The position numbers and the translations under genes were made by a program. From assembly GCA_019634365.1 (NCBI GenBank), contig JAHQVM010000124.1, positions 1-36,956 on the forward strand: a DNA stretch of 36,956 bases, read 5' to 3'. Shown in pieces: positions 23,547 to 32,290 of the stretch; the stretch's first letter is position 1; each line of letters starts with the position of its first letter. Below the pieces are notes generated by a model. That model saw nothing but the letters and a program-made list of their open reading frames with translations, did no database searches and had not been told where the DNA came from. This DNA comes from Flavobacteriaceae bacterium. Its GTDB lineage: Bacteria > Bacteroidota > Bacteroidia > Flavobacteriales > Flavobacteriaceae.

Positions 23547-25748
23547 TTAGTTTAAGTTAAGTGCAGTCTCGTCTGCATTTTTTACTTTAATATCGGTTCC
23601 TAGTCTTTGCAGGTAAGCGATAAGTGCTACTACCTCACGATTGCGCATTTCAACAAATTCTTCACCATTTTCCTGTGCATATTTTTTATCGGCTTCATAA
23701 GTCTTGGCAAAATCAGGATCGGTGTACAAATTCTGTTCAATTTTTGTTCCTTGCTCGTCCATCCATTGCTGGGCACGTTCAATTTCTTCCACTGTATAAG
23801 GAACTCCTAATTTTTGCATGGCTCTCATTTTTGCTTCCGTCATACTCTTGTCCAGTTCATTTTTAATAAGCCATTTATAAGAAGGCATGATGGATCCCGA
23901 TGACGTACTCTGCGGATCGTAAAAGTGATTTAGGTGCCAGTTGTCACTGTATTTTCCACCGATGCGCAACAAATCAGGTCCGGTACGCTTACTTCCCCAG
24001 AGGAAGGGATGGTCGTATACAAATTCTCCAGCTTTGGCATATTCGCCATAACGCTCTACCTCACTTCTAAAGGGGCGCACCATTTGCGAGTGACAGGCAT
24101 TACAACTTTCCCGTATGTAGAGGTCGCGTCCTTCCAATTCCAGCGGTGTGTAAGGTTTTACACTGCTTATAACAGGTACATAGTCATCTACCATTAGGGA
24201 AGGAATGATCTGAACCATACCTCCAATAAGAATCGCGATGGTAGCAAAAATGGTCAGCTTCACAGGGCGTCTTTCCAACCAGGTATGGTACCCTTCTTTG
24301 GCAGTACGTTTTTTAGTCACTTTCTGAAGGGGAGCAGCCTCGGCCAACTCGTCGGTTACTTTTTTACCGGCTCTAGCCGTCATGATAATGTTGTAAACTC
24401 CAATTAAGGCTCCGATGATGAACATGCTACCGCCAATGGCACGCATCCAGTACATAGGCATGATCTCACTCACCGTTTCCAAGAAATTACCGTATACCAA
24501 GGTTCCGTCTGGGTTGAATTGCTTCCACATCGAAGCCTGTACAAATCCAGCTACGTACATAGGTAGGGCATACAGTATAATACCCAGGGTGCCGATCCAG
24601 AAGTGCACATTGGCCAATTTGATCGACCAAAGTTTGGTTTTAAATAATTTAGGTATTAACCAATAGACCATTCCGAAGGTGAGGAAGCCATTCCATGCCA
24701 ATGCTCCCACGTGAACGTGAGCGATTACCCAATCGCTAAAGTGCGCTATGGCATTCACATTTTTTAAGGATAGCATTGGGCCTTCGAAGGTGGCCATACC
24801 ATATCCTGTGATCGCTACCACCATAAATTTTAAAACGGGGTCTGTACGTACCTTGTCCCATGCCCCACGCAAAGTCAATAGTCCGTTAATCATACCACCC
24901 CATGAGGGTGCGATTAGCATTATAGAAAAGGCTACCCCGAGATTCTGAGCCCAGTCGGGCAGGGCAGAATACAATAAGTGGTGAGGCCCGGCCCAGATAT
25001 ATATAAAGATAAGGGACCAAAAGTGTACAATAGACAATCGGTAGGAATAGACAGGTCTATTGGCCGCTTTGGGCACAAAATAATACATCAATCCCAGGAA
25101 CGGTGTAGTTAAGAAAAATGCCACCGCATTGTGTCCGTACCACCATTGCACCAAGGCATCCTGAACCCCCGCATACACCGAATAACTTTTTAGTGCTCCT
25201 ACAGGTATTTCAATACTGTTCACTATGTGCAATACGGCGACAGTGACAAACGTTGCCAGGTAAAACCAGATGGCAACATATAGGTGGCGTTGTCGACGTT
25301 TTAGGATGGTACCGATGAGGTTTGCACCGAAGGCGACCCAAACCAAGGCTATGGCAATGTCGAAAGGCCACTCGAGCTCTGCATATTCTTTGGAAGTGGT
25401 ATATCCCAGCGGAAGCGTAATAGCCGCTCCTACAATAATCGCTTGCCACGCCCAAAAATTGAATTTACTGAGCCAATCCTTCCACATACGCGCCTTTAAG
25501 AGTCGCTGGGTGGAATAATAAACGCCGGCAAAAATAGCATTCCCAACAAAAGCAAAAATCACGGCGTTGGTGTGAAGTGGCCGTAGCCTACCAAAACTGA
25601 GCCATGAGATGCCATCGGTGAGATTGGGAAATAAAAACATGAATGCCAGTAGTAGCCCTACCGCCATTCCAATAATACCCCAGAACATGGTCGCAATAAT
25701 GAACTTGCGTACTATTTTGTTATCATAATAAAACTGTTGTACTTCCAT
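23547..25748 (-). CDS. ccoNO: cbb3 cytochrome c oxidase subunits I and II fused (CcoN-CcoO)
   Basis: A 733-residue fusion. Residues 1 to about 470 are CcoN, the twelve-helix catalytic subunit with the low-spin heme, high-spin heme and CuB ligands visible in HTNAVIFAF, WWYGHNAVAFF, WAGPHHLLYSALPDW and HVHVGALAWNGF. After a basic linker, one helix (LTIFATIAILIGGMVQIIP) anchors the CcoO part with its c-heme site RESCNACHSQMVRPFRSE. The sequence following, GEFVYDHPFLWGSKRTGPDLLRIGGKYSDNWH, is the classic CcoO signature. The fusion is normal for Bacteroidota. The enzyme reduces O2 with high affinity and pumps protons. It follows ccoS by 2 bases. Confidence 0.97.
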   Translation of the reverse strand: MEVQQFYYDNKIVRKFIIATMFWGIIGMAVGLLLAFMFLFPNLTDGISWLSFGRLRPLHTNAVIFAFVGNAIFAGVYYSTQRLLKARMWKDWLSKFNFWAWQAIIVGAAITLPLGYTTSKEYAELEWPFDIAIALVWVAFGANLIGTILKRRQRHLYVAIWFYLATFVTVAVLHIVNSIEIPVGALKSYSVYAGVQDALVQWWYGHNAVAFFLTTPFLGLMYYFVPKAANRPVYSYRLSIVHFWSLIFIYIWAGPHHLLYSALPDWAQNLGVAFSIMLIAPSWGGMINGLLTLRGAWDKVRTDPVLKFMVVAITGYGMATFEGPMLSLKNVNAIAHFSDWVIAHVHVGALAWNGFLTFGMVYWLIPKLFKTKLWSIKLANVHFWIGTLGIILYALPMYVAGFVQASMWKQFNPDGTLVYGNFLETVSEIMPMYWMRAIGGSMFIIGALIGVYNIIMTARAGKKVTDELAEAAPLQKVTKKRTAKEGYHTWLERRPVKLTIFATIAILIGGMVQIIPSLMVDDYVPVISSVKPYTPLELEGRDLYIRESCNACHSQMVRPFRSEVERYGEYAKAGEFVYDHPFLWGSKRTGPDLLRIGGKYSDNWHLNHFYDPQSTSSGSIMPSYKWLIKNELDKSMTEAKMRAMQKLGVPYTVEEIERAQQWMDEQGTKIEQNLYTDPDFAKTYEADKKYAQENGEEFVEMRNREVVALIAYLQRLGTDIKVKNADETALNLN

Positions 25749-25750
25749 AG

Positions 25751-25957
25751 TTAATCTTGATTTCTAGAATTCTTTATAGTGGGTTGATCTGTTTGTGTTT
25801 CTGAGGATTCAGGAGGAACGCCATCATCAAAAAGCATGCGAACCGAAGGCGTATAGGTATCGTCATATTGCCCTTTCCTAACCGATAGCACAAATGCAAT
25901 AAAAAAGACAATCGCGACAACAACGCTAATTGCCAAAAGCATATAAATAATACTCAT
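25751..25957 (-). CDS. ccoS: cbb3 oxidase maturation protein CcoS
   Basis: 68 residues: an N-terminal helix IIYMLLAISVVVAIVFFIAFVLSV, then the CcoS signature RKGQYDDTYTPSVRMLFDD (the usual form is SGQFDDLDTP). CcoS is needed to insert heme b and copper into the oxidase. It opens the leftward cco operon and is preceded 52 bases upstream by the dyad operator at 26009-26020. Confidence 0.93.
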   Translation of the reverse strand: MSIIYMLLAISVVVAIVFFIAFVLSVRKGQYDDTYTPSVRMLFDDGVPPESSETQTDQPTIKNSRNQD

Positions 25958-25977
25958 ACCTGCCTTGAATTTGGTTG

Positions 25978-26020
25978 TAAAATTAGGACGCCGAAATCGG
26001 CAAAAAGATGACTTTTGTCA
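25978..26020 (-). promoter_or_regulatory. FNR/CRP-type operator plus -7 element for the cco operon
   Basis: On the minus strand, TGACAAAAGTCA (26009-26020) is followed after 23 nt by TAATTTTA (25978-25985), one mismatch to TAnnTTTG. The geometry is identical to that at 17793 and 28480. It lies between the end of ccoI and the start of ccoS, so ccoSNOQPGH has its own promoter apart from ccoI. Confidence 0.75.
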
Positions 26021-26032
26021 GCTACTATTAAT

Positions 26033-28447
26033 TTATTTTGTAGGGTCATTCTGCTTTTTTAATTTTCTGGTTACGGCGTAGGTGAACAAGGTGGTAAATA
26101 CCACAATACTTATAGAACTCAATGGCATGAGTATGGCAGCTACAACCGGTTTCAAGTGTCCTGTAATGGCAAAACCAAGGCCTATTAAATTGTAGAACAA
26201 CGAGAATAGAAAAGCGTATTTTATAATTTGTATTCCCTTTCGGGAAAGTGCTAAAAAGTTGGGCAGCAAGTCGAACCCAGAGGCGTCTAAAATACCATCA
26301 CAAGCGGGAGAAAAAACATTGATATCTTCAGATAGTGCAATCCCTATATCACTTTGCGCCAAGGCTCCTGCATCATTCAATCCATCACCCATCATTAGGA
26401 CTTTTTTTCCTTGTTTCTGAAGGTTTTTGATAAAATTAAGCTTGTCTTCCGGCCGTTGGTTAAAATAGTAGTGTACCTTTTCAGGAAGCAATTTCGACAG
26501 GAGTTCCTGCTCGCTATCATTGTCCCCTGAGAGTACGATAATTTCATATTGGGTCAATGCTTTTGCAGTAGTCTTCAATCCAGACCTATACTCGCTGTAA
26601 AAATTGTAATAACCTTTGTAGTGCTCTTCATTGGCAATATGCACCCTCGTAGTATTTTGCTCCTTAATTGGAGTGGTGGATTCCTGGGATTGATTCACGA
26701 AGGGATAACTTCCAGCATAAATGCGCTGTTCGTTTTTAGCCCCAGAAACCCCTTGACCGATTTCTTCATGGAAATCATCCAAGGTATAAATGTCATTGCC
26801 TTTAAGCCATTGATACAATGAACGGCTCAACGGATGATTCGATGAACGCAATGTGCTGGTAAGCAGGCTTTGTTCTTCATCCGAAAGATCCACCCCTTGA
26901 TAGGTGATCCTGTTTTTCTCGCTCGTTGTAAGTGTACCCGTTTTATCGAACACGAGGGTGTTTAACTGAGCCATACGTTCGATGACTTCAGCATTTTTGA
27001 GATACAGTTTGTATGTTCCAAAATACCGAAGCAAATTTCCCAAGGTGAAAGGAGCCGCCAGTGCGATCGCACATGGGCATGCAACGATGAGTACGGCAGT
27101 AAATACATTAAGAGCTTGTGCTGGCGCATACCATAGCCAAAATATGAGGGATAGCATCGCAATGCTTAACACCACTACGGTAAACCGTTTACTGATTTGA
27201 TCTGTTAGTGATTGGAAAATAGTAGCTTTTTCTTTTCCAAAGACATCACTGGACCACAACTGGGTGAGATAACTTTGTGCTACTGCTTGAACTACTTCAA
27301 GTTCAATGCTGCCACCTTCTTGGCGCCCTCCTGCGAATAAACTGTCACCCGATTTTTTACCCACGGGTTGGGCCTCTCCAGTAACGAAACTGTAATCAAT
27401 GAATGCATTGCCAGAAATGAGGATGGCATCTACGGGAATGAGTTCCCCATTGCGTATTAAAATTCGATCACCCGGCCGCAAATCACGAATTTGGGTTTGT
27501 TTTTCAATTTTTGAAGTAGCTGAATTATCCTTAATTAATTGTGTGACGGCCAGTGGAAAATAAGATTTGTAGTCACGTTCAAAAGAAAGGTAAGCGTATG
27601 TTTTTTGCTGAAAGAACTTGCCGAGTAATAAAAAGAAGACCAGGCCGGCCAAACTATCAAAAAAACCAGTGCCTAGATCGAGCGCTACTTCCATCGTAGA
27701 ACGAATAAAGAGAACCCCAATCCCCAAAGCGATGGGAACATCTATGTTGATGATTTTAGACCGTAAACCTTTGAAAGCCGAATCGAAATAACCCCATCCT
27801 GCATAAAAGACCACAGGAACGGAAAAGGCAAACATCAGCCACCGGAACACATGCTTAAAACGTTCCAGCCAGAACTCGTTCACCTCAAAATATTCGGGAA
27901 ATGATAGGAACATGATGTTTCCAAAGGCAAATCCCGCTACCCCAAGTTTGTAAATGAGACTTCGATCCTTGTGTTTTCGGGCCTTGTTGTCATCTTCAAG
28001 CGAAATGTAGGGTTCATAACCCAAACGGGCTAAGAGTTGCACCAAATCGAATAAGGATAGTAATGCTGGATTGAAATGAATCCGGACGGTTTTTTCCGGG
28101 AAGTTCACCTGCGAATGGATGATCCCCGAATTCAATTTACCTAAATGCTCAAGAACCCAAATGCAAGAACTACAATGTATGGATGGGATGAGAAGATTTA
28201 CAATATGGGTTTCCTGTTCACTAAATTCTAAGAGTTTGTTGGCAATCGAAGTTTCTTTAAGAAAGTCGAACTTACCTTCGAACCGGGAAGGAGTGATCCC
28301 CGGATTTTGCTCTAAATCATAGTAATAGGTGAGGTTATTCTCATTGAGAATCTCAAATACGGTTTGGCAGCCGTGGCAGCAGAAATATTTGTCTTGTAGT
28401 GAAATAGATGTTTCACAACTATCCCCACAATGGAAACATTTTTCCAT
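26033..28447 (-). CDS. ccoI: Copper-exporting P1B-type ATPase CcoI/FixI
   Basis: CcoI pumps copper out of the cytoplasm for the CuB centre of cbb3 oxidase. The 804-residue protein starts with a Cys-rich segment CFHCGDSCETS...FCCHGCQTVFE (the N-terminal metal-binding region typical of FixI in Bacteroidota). A heavy-metal domain with HCSSCIWVLEHLG follows, then eight membrane helices with the transport motif CPCAIALAAP. The actuator is SFVTGEAQPV, the phosphorylation site DKTGTLT and the hinge MMGDGLNDAGALAQSD. All catalytic residues are present. It lies upstream of ccoS on the same strand but has its own operator and promoter. Confidence 0.96.
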   Translation of the reverse strand: MEKCFHCGDSCETSISLQDKYFCCHGCQTVFEILNENNLTYYYDLEQNPGITPSRFEGKFDFLKETSIANKLLEFSEQETHIVNLLIPSIHCSSCIWVLEHLGKLNSGIIHSQVNFPEKTVRIHFNPALLSLFDLVQLLARLGYEPYISLEDDNKARKHKDRSLIYKLGVAGFAFGNIMFLSFPEYFEVNEFWLERFKHVFRWLMFAFSVPVVFYAGWGYFDSAFKGLRSKIINIDVPIALGIGVLFIRSTMEVALDLGTGFFDSLAGLVFFLLLGKFFQQKTYAYLSFERDYKSYFPLAVTQLIKDNSATSKIEKQTQIRDLRPGDRILIRNGELIPVDAILISGNAFIDYSFVTGEAQPVGKKSGDSLFAGGRQEGGSIELEVVQAVAQSYLTQLWSSDVFGKEKATIFQSLTDQISKRFTVVVLSIAMLSLIFWLWYAPAQALNVFTAVLIVACPCAIALAAPFTLGNLLRYFGTYKLYLKNAEVIERMAQLNTLVFDKTGTLTTSEKNRITYQGVDLSDEEQSLLTSTLRSSNHPLSRSLYQWLKGNDIYTLDDFHEEIGQGVSGAKNEQRIYAGSYPFVNQSQESTTPIKEQNTTRVHIANEEHYKGYYNFYSEYRSGLKTTAKALTQYEIIVLSGDNDSEQELLSKLLPEKVHYYFNQRPEDKLNFIKNLQKQGKKVLMMGDGLNDAGALAQSDIGIALSEDINVFSPACDGILDASGFDLLPNFLALSRKGIQIIKYAFLFSLFYNLIGLGFAITGHLKPVVAAILMPLSSISIVVFTTLFTYAVTRKLKKQNDPTK

Positions 28448-28479
28448 AATTCAATGATCCAATTTGCTTATACCTGGGA

Positions 28480-28522
28480 CAAATTTGAGCATTAAGAATG
28501 GGGAAAAAGATGACTTTTGTCA
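28480..28522 (-). promoter_or_regulatory. FNR/CRP-type operator plus -7 element for ccoI
   Basis: On the minus strand, TGACAAAAGTCA (28511-28522, extended ATGAC...GTCAT) is followed after 23 nt by CAAATTTG (28480-28487), one mismatch to TAnnTTTG. The spacing from dyad to -7 element equals that of the other two sites. The rightward small gene at 28590 also lies beyond the dyad, but no -7 element stands at the matching distance on that side. Confidence 0.78.
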
Positions 28523-28589
28523 TCCTTTAATTTTTAGCATCTTCTTAATAACATGAATGCTGTTTATTGAGTATCTTGTAAATAAAAAG

Positions 28590-28832
28590 ATGAAATTGAA
28601 TGGTTTACATTGGGTGCTCATTACCACTCTATTGCTCGTCACAGTGACCGTCTTTGCAACGATGAACCTTTCTTTTGGGATGGTATTCTACACTACCATT
28701 TTTGGCCAAGGATTGCTGGTTTTTGCGGTTTATAAAGTGCTGACAGACGATTATAAAACCGACAAAACCTTTGGGGATTTTTATGAAGACCGACCCGATT
28801 TGGGTCGCAATGATGAAGACATCAAATCATAA
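28590..28832 (+). CDS. Small hypothetical membrane protein
   Basis: About 80 residues from the Met in MKLNGLHWVLITTLLLVTVT; an upstream in-frame ATG at 28557 would add 11 residues. Two membrane helices (to about residue 60) are followed by an acidic tail DDYKTDKTFGDFYEDRPDLGRNDED. The family is not recognised. It is read divergently from ccoI across a spacer with the FNR-like dyad, which hints at an oxidase or copper link, but no proof is visible. The acidic tail is unlike a transporter. Confidence 0.65.
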   Translation: MKLNGLHWVLITTLLLVTVTVFATMNLSFGMVFYTTIFGQGLLVFAVYKVLTDDYKTDKTFGDFYEDRPDLGRNDEDIKS

Positions 28833-29046
28833 CCTATTGGGGATTCAATCCTAATATGGCCAGTCTTTTATCGCATTCTATACATCAAAATTTTCACACG
28901 TCTTATTAAAGTGAACTTTGGAAAACCACTTGGAAGGAAAGAGGTATAATTTAAAATTCTTATAAATTTCAGAGCAGAACTGTTAAAAATGTAAGGCATC
29001 GCTGTTTTTTTGGCTAACTTGTAAAGGACTACTAAATCAATACATT
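28833..29046. other. Intergenic spacer before the molybdenum hydroxylase operon
   Basis: An AT-rich spacer of 214 bases. The only promoter-like piece is a weak TAACTTG shortly before the iorA-like start; no well-spaced TTTG accompanies it. I see no repeat, RNA gene or dyad operator. Confidence 0.5.
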
Positions 29047-29508
29047 ATGCCTAGCTTTTCTCTCAAAATCAACGGAAAAAATATGACGGTGAATACCGAT
29101 GCAGATACCCCGCTATTATGGGTGCTTCGGGATGAACTCAATATGGTCGGTACGAAATATGGATGCGGTATCGGACAATGTGGAGCCTGTACAGTGCATG
29201 TAGACGGTTCGGCAACACGAAGTTGTCTGGTTCAGGTTTCGGCTGCCGATGGTATGGAAATTACGACCATTGAAGGACTATCTGAAGATGGATCCCATCC
29301 ACTTCAAGAGGCCTGGAAGGAAGTAGATGTGCCGCAATGTGGGTATTGCCAATCCGGTCAGATCATGACCGCGGCATCATTCCTCAAAGAAAATCCGAAT
29401 CCCTCCCAATCCGAAATTCGGCAAGCCATGAACGGTAATATTTGCCGGTGCGCTTCGTATAACAGAATAGAAAAGGCAGTGGCAATAGCTGCCCAGAAAT
29501 CCAACTAA
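29047..29508 (+). CDS. 2Fe-2S subunit of an isoquinoline 1-oxidoreductase-like molybdenum hydroxylase
   Basis: A 153-residue small subunit of the xanthine oxidase family. The N-terminal plant-type ferredoxin carries GCGIGQCGACTVHVDG plus a later Cys. The C-terminal four-helix domain has the second cluster motif CGYCQSGQIM...GNICRC. It resembles IorA-type small subunits, which pair with a single large subunit and take electrons to a cytochrome or quinone rather than to a FAD subunit. No FAD-binding medium subunit gene is present, which supports the IorAB type. The large-subunit gene follows after 12 bases. The substrate is unknown. Confidence 0.92.
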   Translation: MPSFSLKINGKNMTVNTDADTPLLWVLRDELNMVGTKYGCGIGQCGACTVHVDGSATRSCLVQVSAADGMEITTIEGLSEDGSHPLQEAWKEVDVPQCGYCQSGQIMTAASFLKENPNPSQSEIRQAMNGNICRCASYNRIEKAVAIAAQKSN

Positions 29509-29520
29509 CGACCTAACGCA

Positions 29521-31686
29521 ATGGAAACTCAAAACACAACCTTCACTTTTAGTAGAAGAAACTTTTTAAGGACCACGGCTTTGGCCAGTGGTGGGATGCT
29601 TATAGGGTTCAACCTCTTTACCGCTTGTAAGTCGGAAGTGGAAATGCCTATCGATATTGCCAATCTGAACTTCAACGATTTCAATGCATTCATTAAGATT
29701 GCAGATAACGGCATGGTGACCATCTTTTCACCCAATCCGGAAATTGGGCAGGGAGTGAAAACTTCCATGCCAATGATCATTGCAGAAGAATTGGATGTGC
29801 CTTGGAAGCATGTACATGTGGCACAAGGAATATTAGACAATAAAAATTATCAACGCCAGGTAGCAGGGGGAAGCCAATCCATCCGATTTGGCTGGGATGC
29901 CCTGCGCCAAACCGGAGCAACAGCACGACAAATGCTCGTGAATGCTGCTGCAGCACGATGGGGAGTCGATGCCAGTACCTGTAACGCTTCCGAAGGTGTT
30001 ATCACCAATGCCAATGGCGAGACTTTAGGATACGGAGATGTGGTAAAAGAAGCCGCTGTTTTGGAAGTGCCCGAAAATGTTGCTTTAAAGGATCCCAAGG
30101 ATTATAAGATCATTGGCACCGATGCGGTCAATGTAGATATAGATCAAATTGTTACCGGGAAACCACTCTTTGGTTTGGATTACAAGGCAGAAGGAATGAA
30201 ATATGCTGTCGTGATGCGCCCACCGGCTTTCGGTAAGAAACTAGTTAGTTATGACGATAGTGCCGCCAAGGCGGTTAATGGTGTAGAAGAGGTAGTTCGT
30301 TTTGGTGATAAAGTGGCGGTATTGGCTTCCAATACCTGGGCTGCCATTAAAGGGAAGAACGCCCTCACGGCCGAATGGGAAGACGATTCTGAAATGGAAA
30401 GCACCGAAGATCATGATCGTATATTGGTGGATATTCTGGATGGCAATAAATTTGATGAGAGGAGGAACGATGGTAACGTTGATGTTGCCTTTGCCAATGC
30501 AGATAAGGTCATAGAACGTACTTATGATTCTCCATTTTTACCGCATAACTGTATGGAACCCATGAATTTTTATGCCGATGTAAAACCGGATAAGATTCAT
30601 TTGGTAGGGCCCATTCAAACACCTTCGGGGACTGCCCGAAGAGTGGCAGAAATGTTGGAAAGGGATGAAGAAGAGGTGTATTTGGAAATGACTCGGATGG
30701 GTGGAGGTTTTGGAAGACGCCTCTATGGAGATTTTGTCATGGAAGCTGCAGAGATTTCCAAATTGGCAAAGAAACCGGTAAAGGTAGTCTACACGAGAGA
30801 AGATGATATGGCTGCTGGAATTTATCGTCCTGCCATTAAATATCGCATTGCCGCGTCTATTAAGGATGGAAAGATTACGGGATATCACCTTAAAGAGGCA
30901 GCTATTAACCGCAATATGTATGGATTGATTCCGCACTTTTTTCCAGCGGGTTGTATTGAAAACTACCGGGTGGATACTGCCAATTATCAAAGCAATATCA
31001 CAGTGGGCGCATGGCGCGCTCCCTATACCAATTTCTTGGCCTTTGCAGAGCAAAGTTTCTTCGATGAGTTGGCTGCCGAACTGGGGCAGGACCCAGTACA
31101 ATTGCGTATTGACCTGCTTCAAAATGTGAAAGGATCTACCGACGAGCGGATTGAATATTCTGGAGAACGCATGGAAGCTGTCATTAAATTAGCTGCCGAA
31201 AAATCCAATTGGGGGAATGCTCCCGATGGGGTTCATCAAGGATTTGCAGCCTATTATAGCCACAATACCCACGTAGCTGAAGTTGCCGAGGTTGAAATGG
31301 ATAGTTACGGAAGTCCTGTGATTAAGAAAGTGATCGTAGCTGTTGATTGCGGAATTGTGGTTAATCCTACAGGTGCCAAGAACCAAATTGAAGGAGGTGT
31401 CCTGGACGGAATAGGCCATGCCATGTATAGTGATTTTGGATTTGCCAATGGATCTCCAACGACTACAAACTTCGACAAGTATCGCCTTATAAGAATGACC
31501 GAAACTCCACAAGTAGAAACCTATTTTGTAGAGAACGGATTGTCGCCAACCGGTCTAGGAGAACCTGGTTTGCCGCCAGCAGGAGGCGCGGTCGCCAATG
31601 CCATAAAGGCAGCGACAGGGCAACGACTTACCCAACAACCTTTTGTAAAATATTTGGGCAAGGAAAATAAGGAAGTACAAGGATAG
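29521..31686 (+). CDS. Molybdopterin-binding large subunit, IorB-like, Tat-exported
   Basis: A 721-residue large subunit of an aldehyde/isoquinoline oxidoreductase-type molybdenum hydroxylase. Residues 12-37 form a twin-arginine signal (SRRNFLRTTALASGG...) ending near a Cys (FTACKSE), so it is exported folded and may be lipid-anchored. Cofactor motifs include EIGQGVKTSMPMI, GGSQSIRF, TRMGGGFGRRLYGDF, GAWRAPYTNFLAFAEQ and the active-site Glu region GLGEPGLPPAGGAVANAI. The small subunit is encoded just upstream and probably travels with it. The two maturation genes on the opposite strand converge on it 8 bases past the stop. The physiological substrate cannot be read from the sequence. Confidence 0.93.
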   Translation: METQNTTFTFSRRNFLRTTALASGGMLIGFNLFTACKSEVEMPIDIANLNFNDFNAFIKIADNGMVTIFSPNPEIGQGVKTSMPMIIAEELDVPWKHVHVAQGILDNKNYQRQVAGGSQSIRFGWDALRQTGATARQMLVNAAAARWGVDASTCNASEGVITNANGETLGYGDVVKEAAVLEVPENVALKDPKDYKIIGTDAVNVDIDQIVTGKPLFGLDYKAEGMKYAVVMRPPAFGKKLVSYDDSAAKAVNGVEEVVRFGDKVAVLASNTWAAIKGKNALTAEWEDDSEMESTEDHDRILVDILDGNKFDERRNDGNVDVAFANADKVIERTYDSPFLPHNCMEPMNFYADVKPDKIHLVGPIQTPSGTARRVAEMLERDEEEVYLEMTRMGGGFGRRLYGDFVMEAAEISKLAKKPVKVVYTREDDMAAGIYRPAIKYRIAASIKDGKITGYHLKEAAINRNMYGLIPHFFPAGCIENYRVDTANYQSNITVGAWRAPYTNFLAFAEQSFFDELAAELGQDPVQLRIDLLQNVKGSTDERIEYSGERMEAVIKLAAEKSNWGNAPDGVHQGFAAYYSHNTHVAEVAEVEMDSYGSPVIKKVIVAVDCGIVVNPTGAKNQIEGGVLDGIGHAMYSDFGFANGSPTTTNFDKYRLIRMTETPQVETYFVENGLSPTGLGEPGLPPAGGAVANAIKAATGQRLTQQPFVKYLGKENKEVQG

Positions 31687-31694
31687 TGATGGGA

Positions 31695-32288
31695 TTATGG
31701 AGAACTTCTGTTAAGTAGTTCTTGATAGGATTCCATTGTATCGATATCAAAATAGGGTTCGGGCCATGAAAAGTCTGAAACCCTATTTTTGTATTTCTGA
31801 ATCACCACCTTTGCTCCTTCATCAGACGTGAGTTCCATCAAATCAGGAATATAATCCGAACTAAAAATGACGGGAACTCCTTTTACTTTGGGATATGCAG
31901 TTCGGGTGATCTGATTTTTATGCGCAATATGGAAGTCCAATAGGGATACATAGAAAGTATGTTCCAATCGCGGTAAATCGCAAAGGGTAATCAACACTTG
32001 ATCAAAAGCATCTTGTTGAATGGATTCCATAGCCACTGAGAGGCTATTCCCCATACCTTTTTTCCAAGTAGAATTGTTGATTAACTGCACTTCTTCGGAT
32101 GGGATTTGCTGTGCTATATCGTTTCGAAACGCGCCTAATACAACGAATATTTCAGCTTTGGGAAGTGAAGCGAGCTGTGCTATCGTATGACCAAGCAAGG
32201 TAGTGTTCTTATAGCGTAAAAGTTGTTTGGGTCGCCCCAATCTTGAGGAATCACCTGCAGCTAAAATAATGATGGCGGTTTTGGACAC
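31695..32288 (-). CDS. Molybdenum cofactor cytidylyltransferase-like protein (MocA family)
   Basis: A 197-residue nucleotidyltransferase with the signature ILAAGDSSRLGRPKQLLRY (L-A-A-G-x-S-x-R-x-G-x-x-K), a metal-binding TLCDLPR and a C-terminal DIDTMESYQ. MocA-like enzymes add CMP to molybdopterin, giving the MCD cofactor used by xanthine-oxidase-family enzymes. The adjacent IorAB-like genes fit this role, as does the XdhC-like partner 2 bases upstream on the same strand. A MobA-type guanylyl transfer is less likely given the context. Confidence 0.87.
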   Translation of the reverse strand: MSKTAIIILAAGDSSRLGRPKQLLRYKNTTLLGHTIAQLASLPKAEIFVVLGAFRNDIAQQIPSEEVQLINNSTWKKGMGNSLSVAMESIQQDAFDQVLITLCDLPRLEHTFYVSLLDFHIAHKNQITRTAYPKVKGVPVIFSSDYIPDLMELTSDEGAKVVIQKYKNRVSDFSWPEPYFDIDTMESYQELLNRSSP

Positions 32289-32290
32289 GA

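Noticed and set aside
28511-28590. Rightward use of the FNR-like dyad for the small gene at 28590
   Set aside because: No TAnnTTTG-like sequence occurs at the 23-nt distance on that side, unlike the three leftward or rightward promoters that share the geometry.
30538-31122. A 194-codon frame opposite the molybdenum hydroxylase large subunit
   Set aside because: It is a shadow of a well-conserved gene with no motifs of its own.
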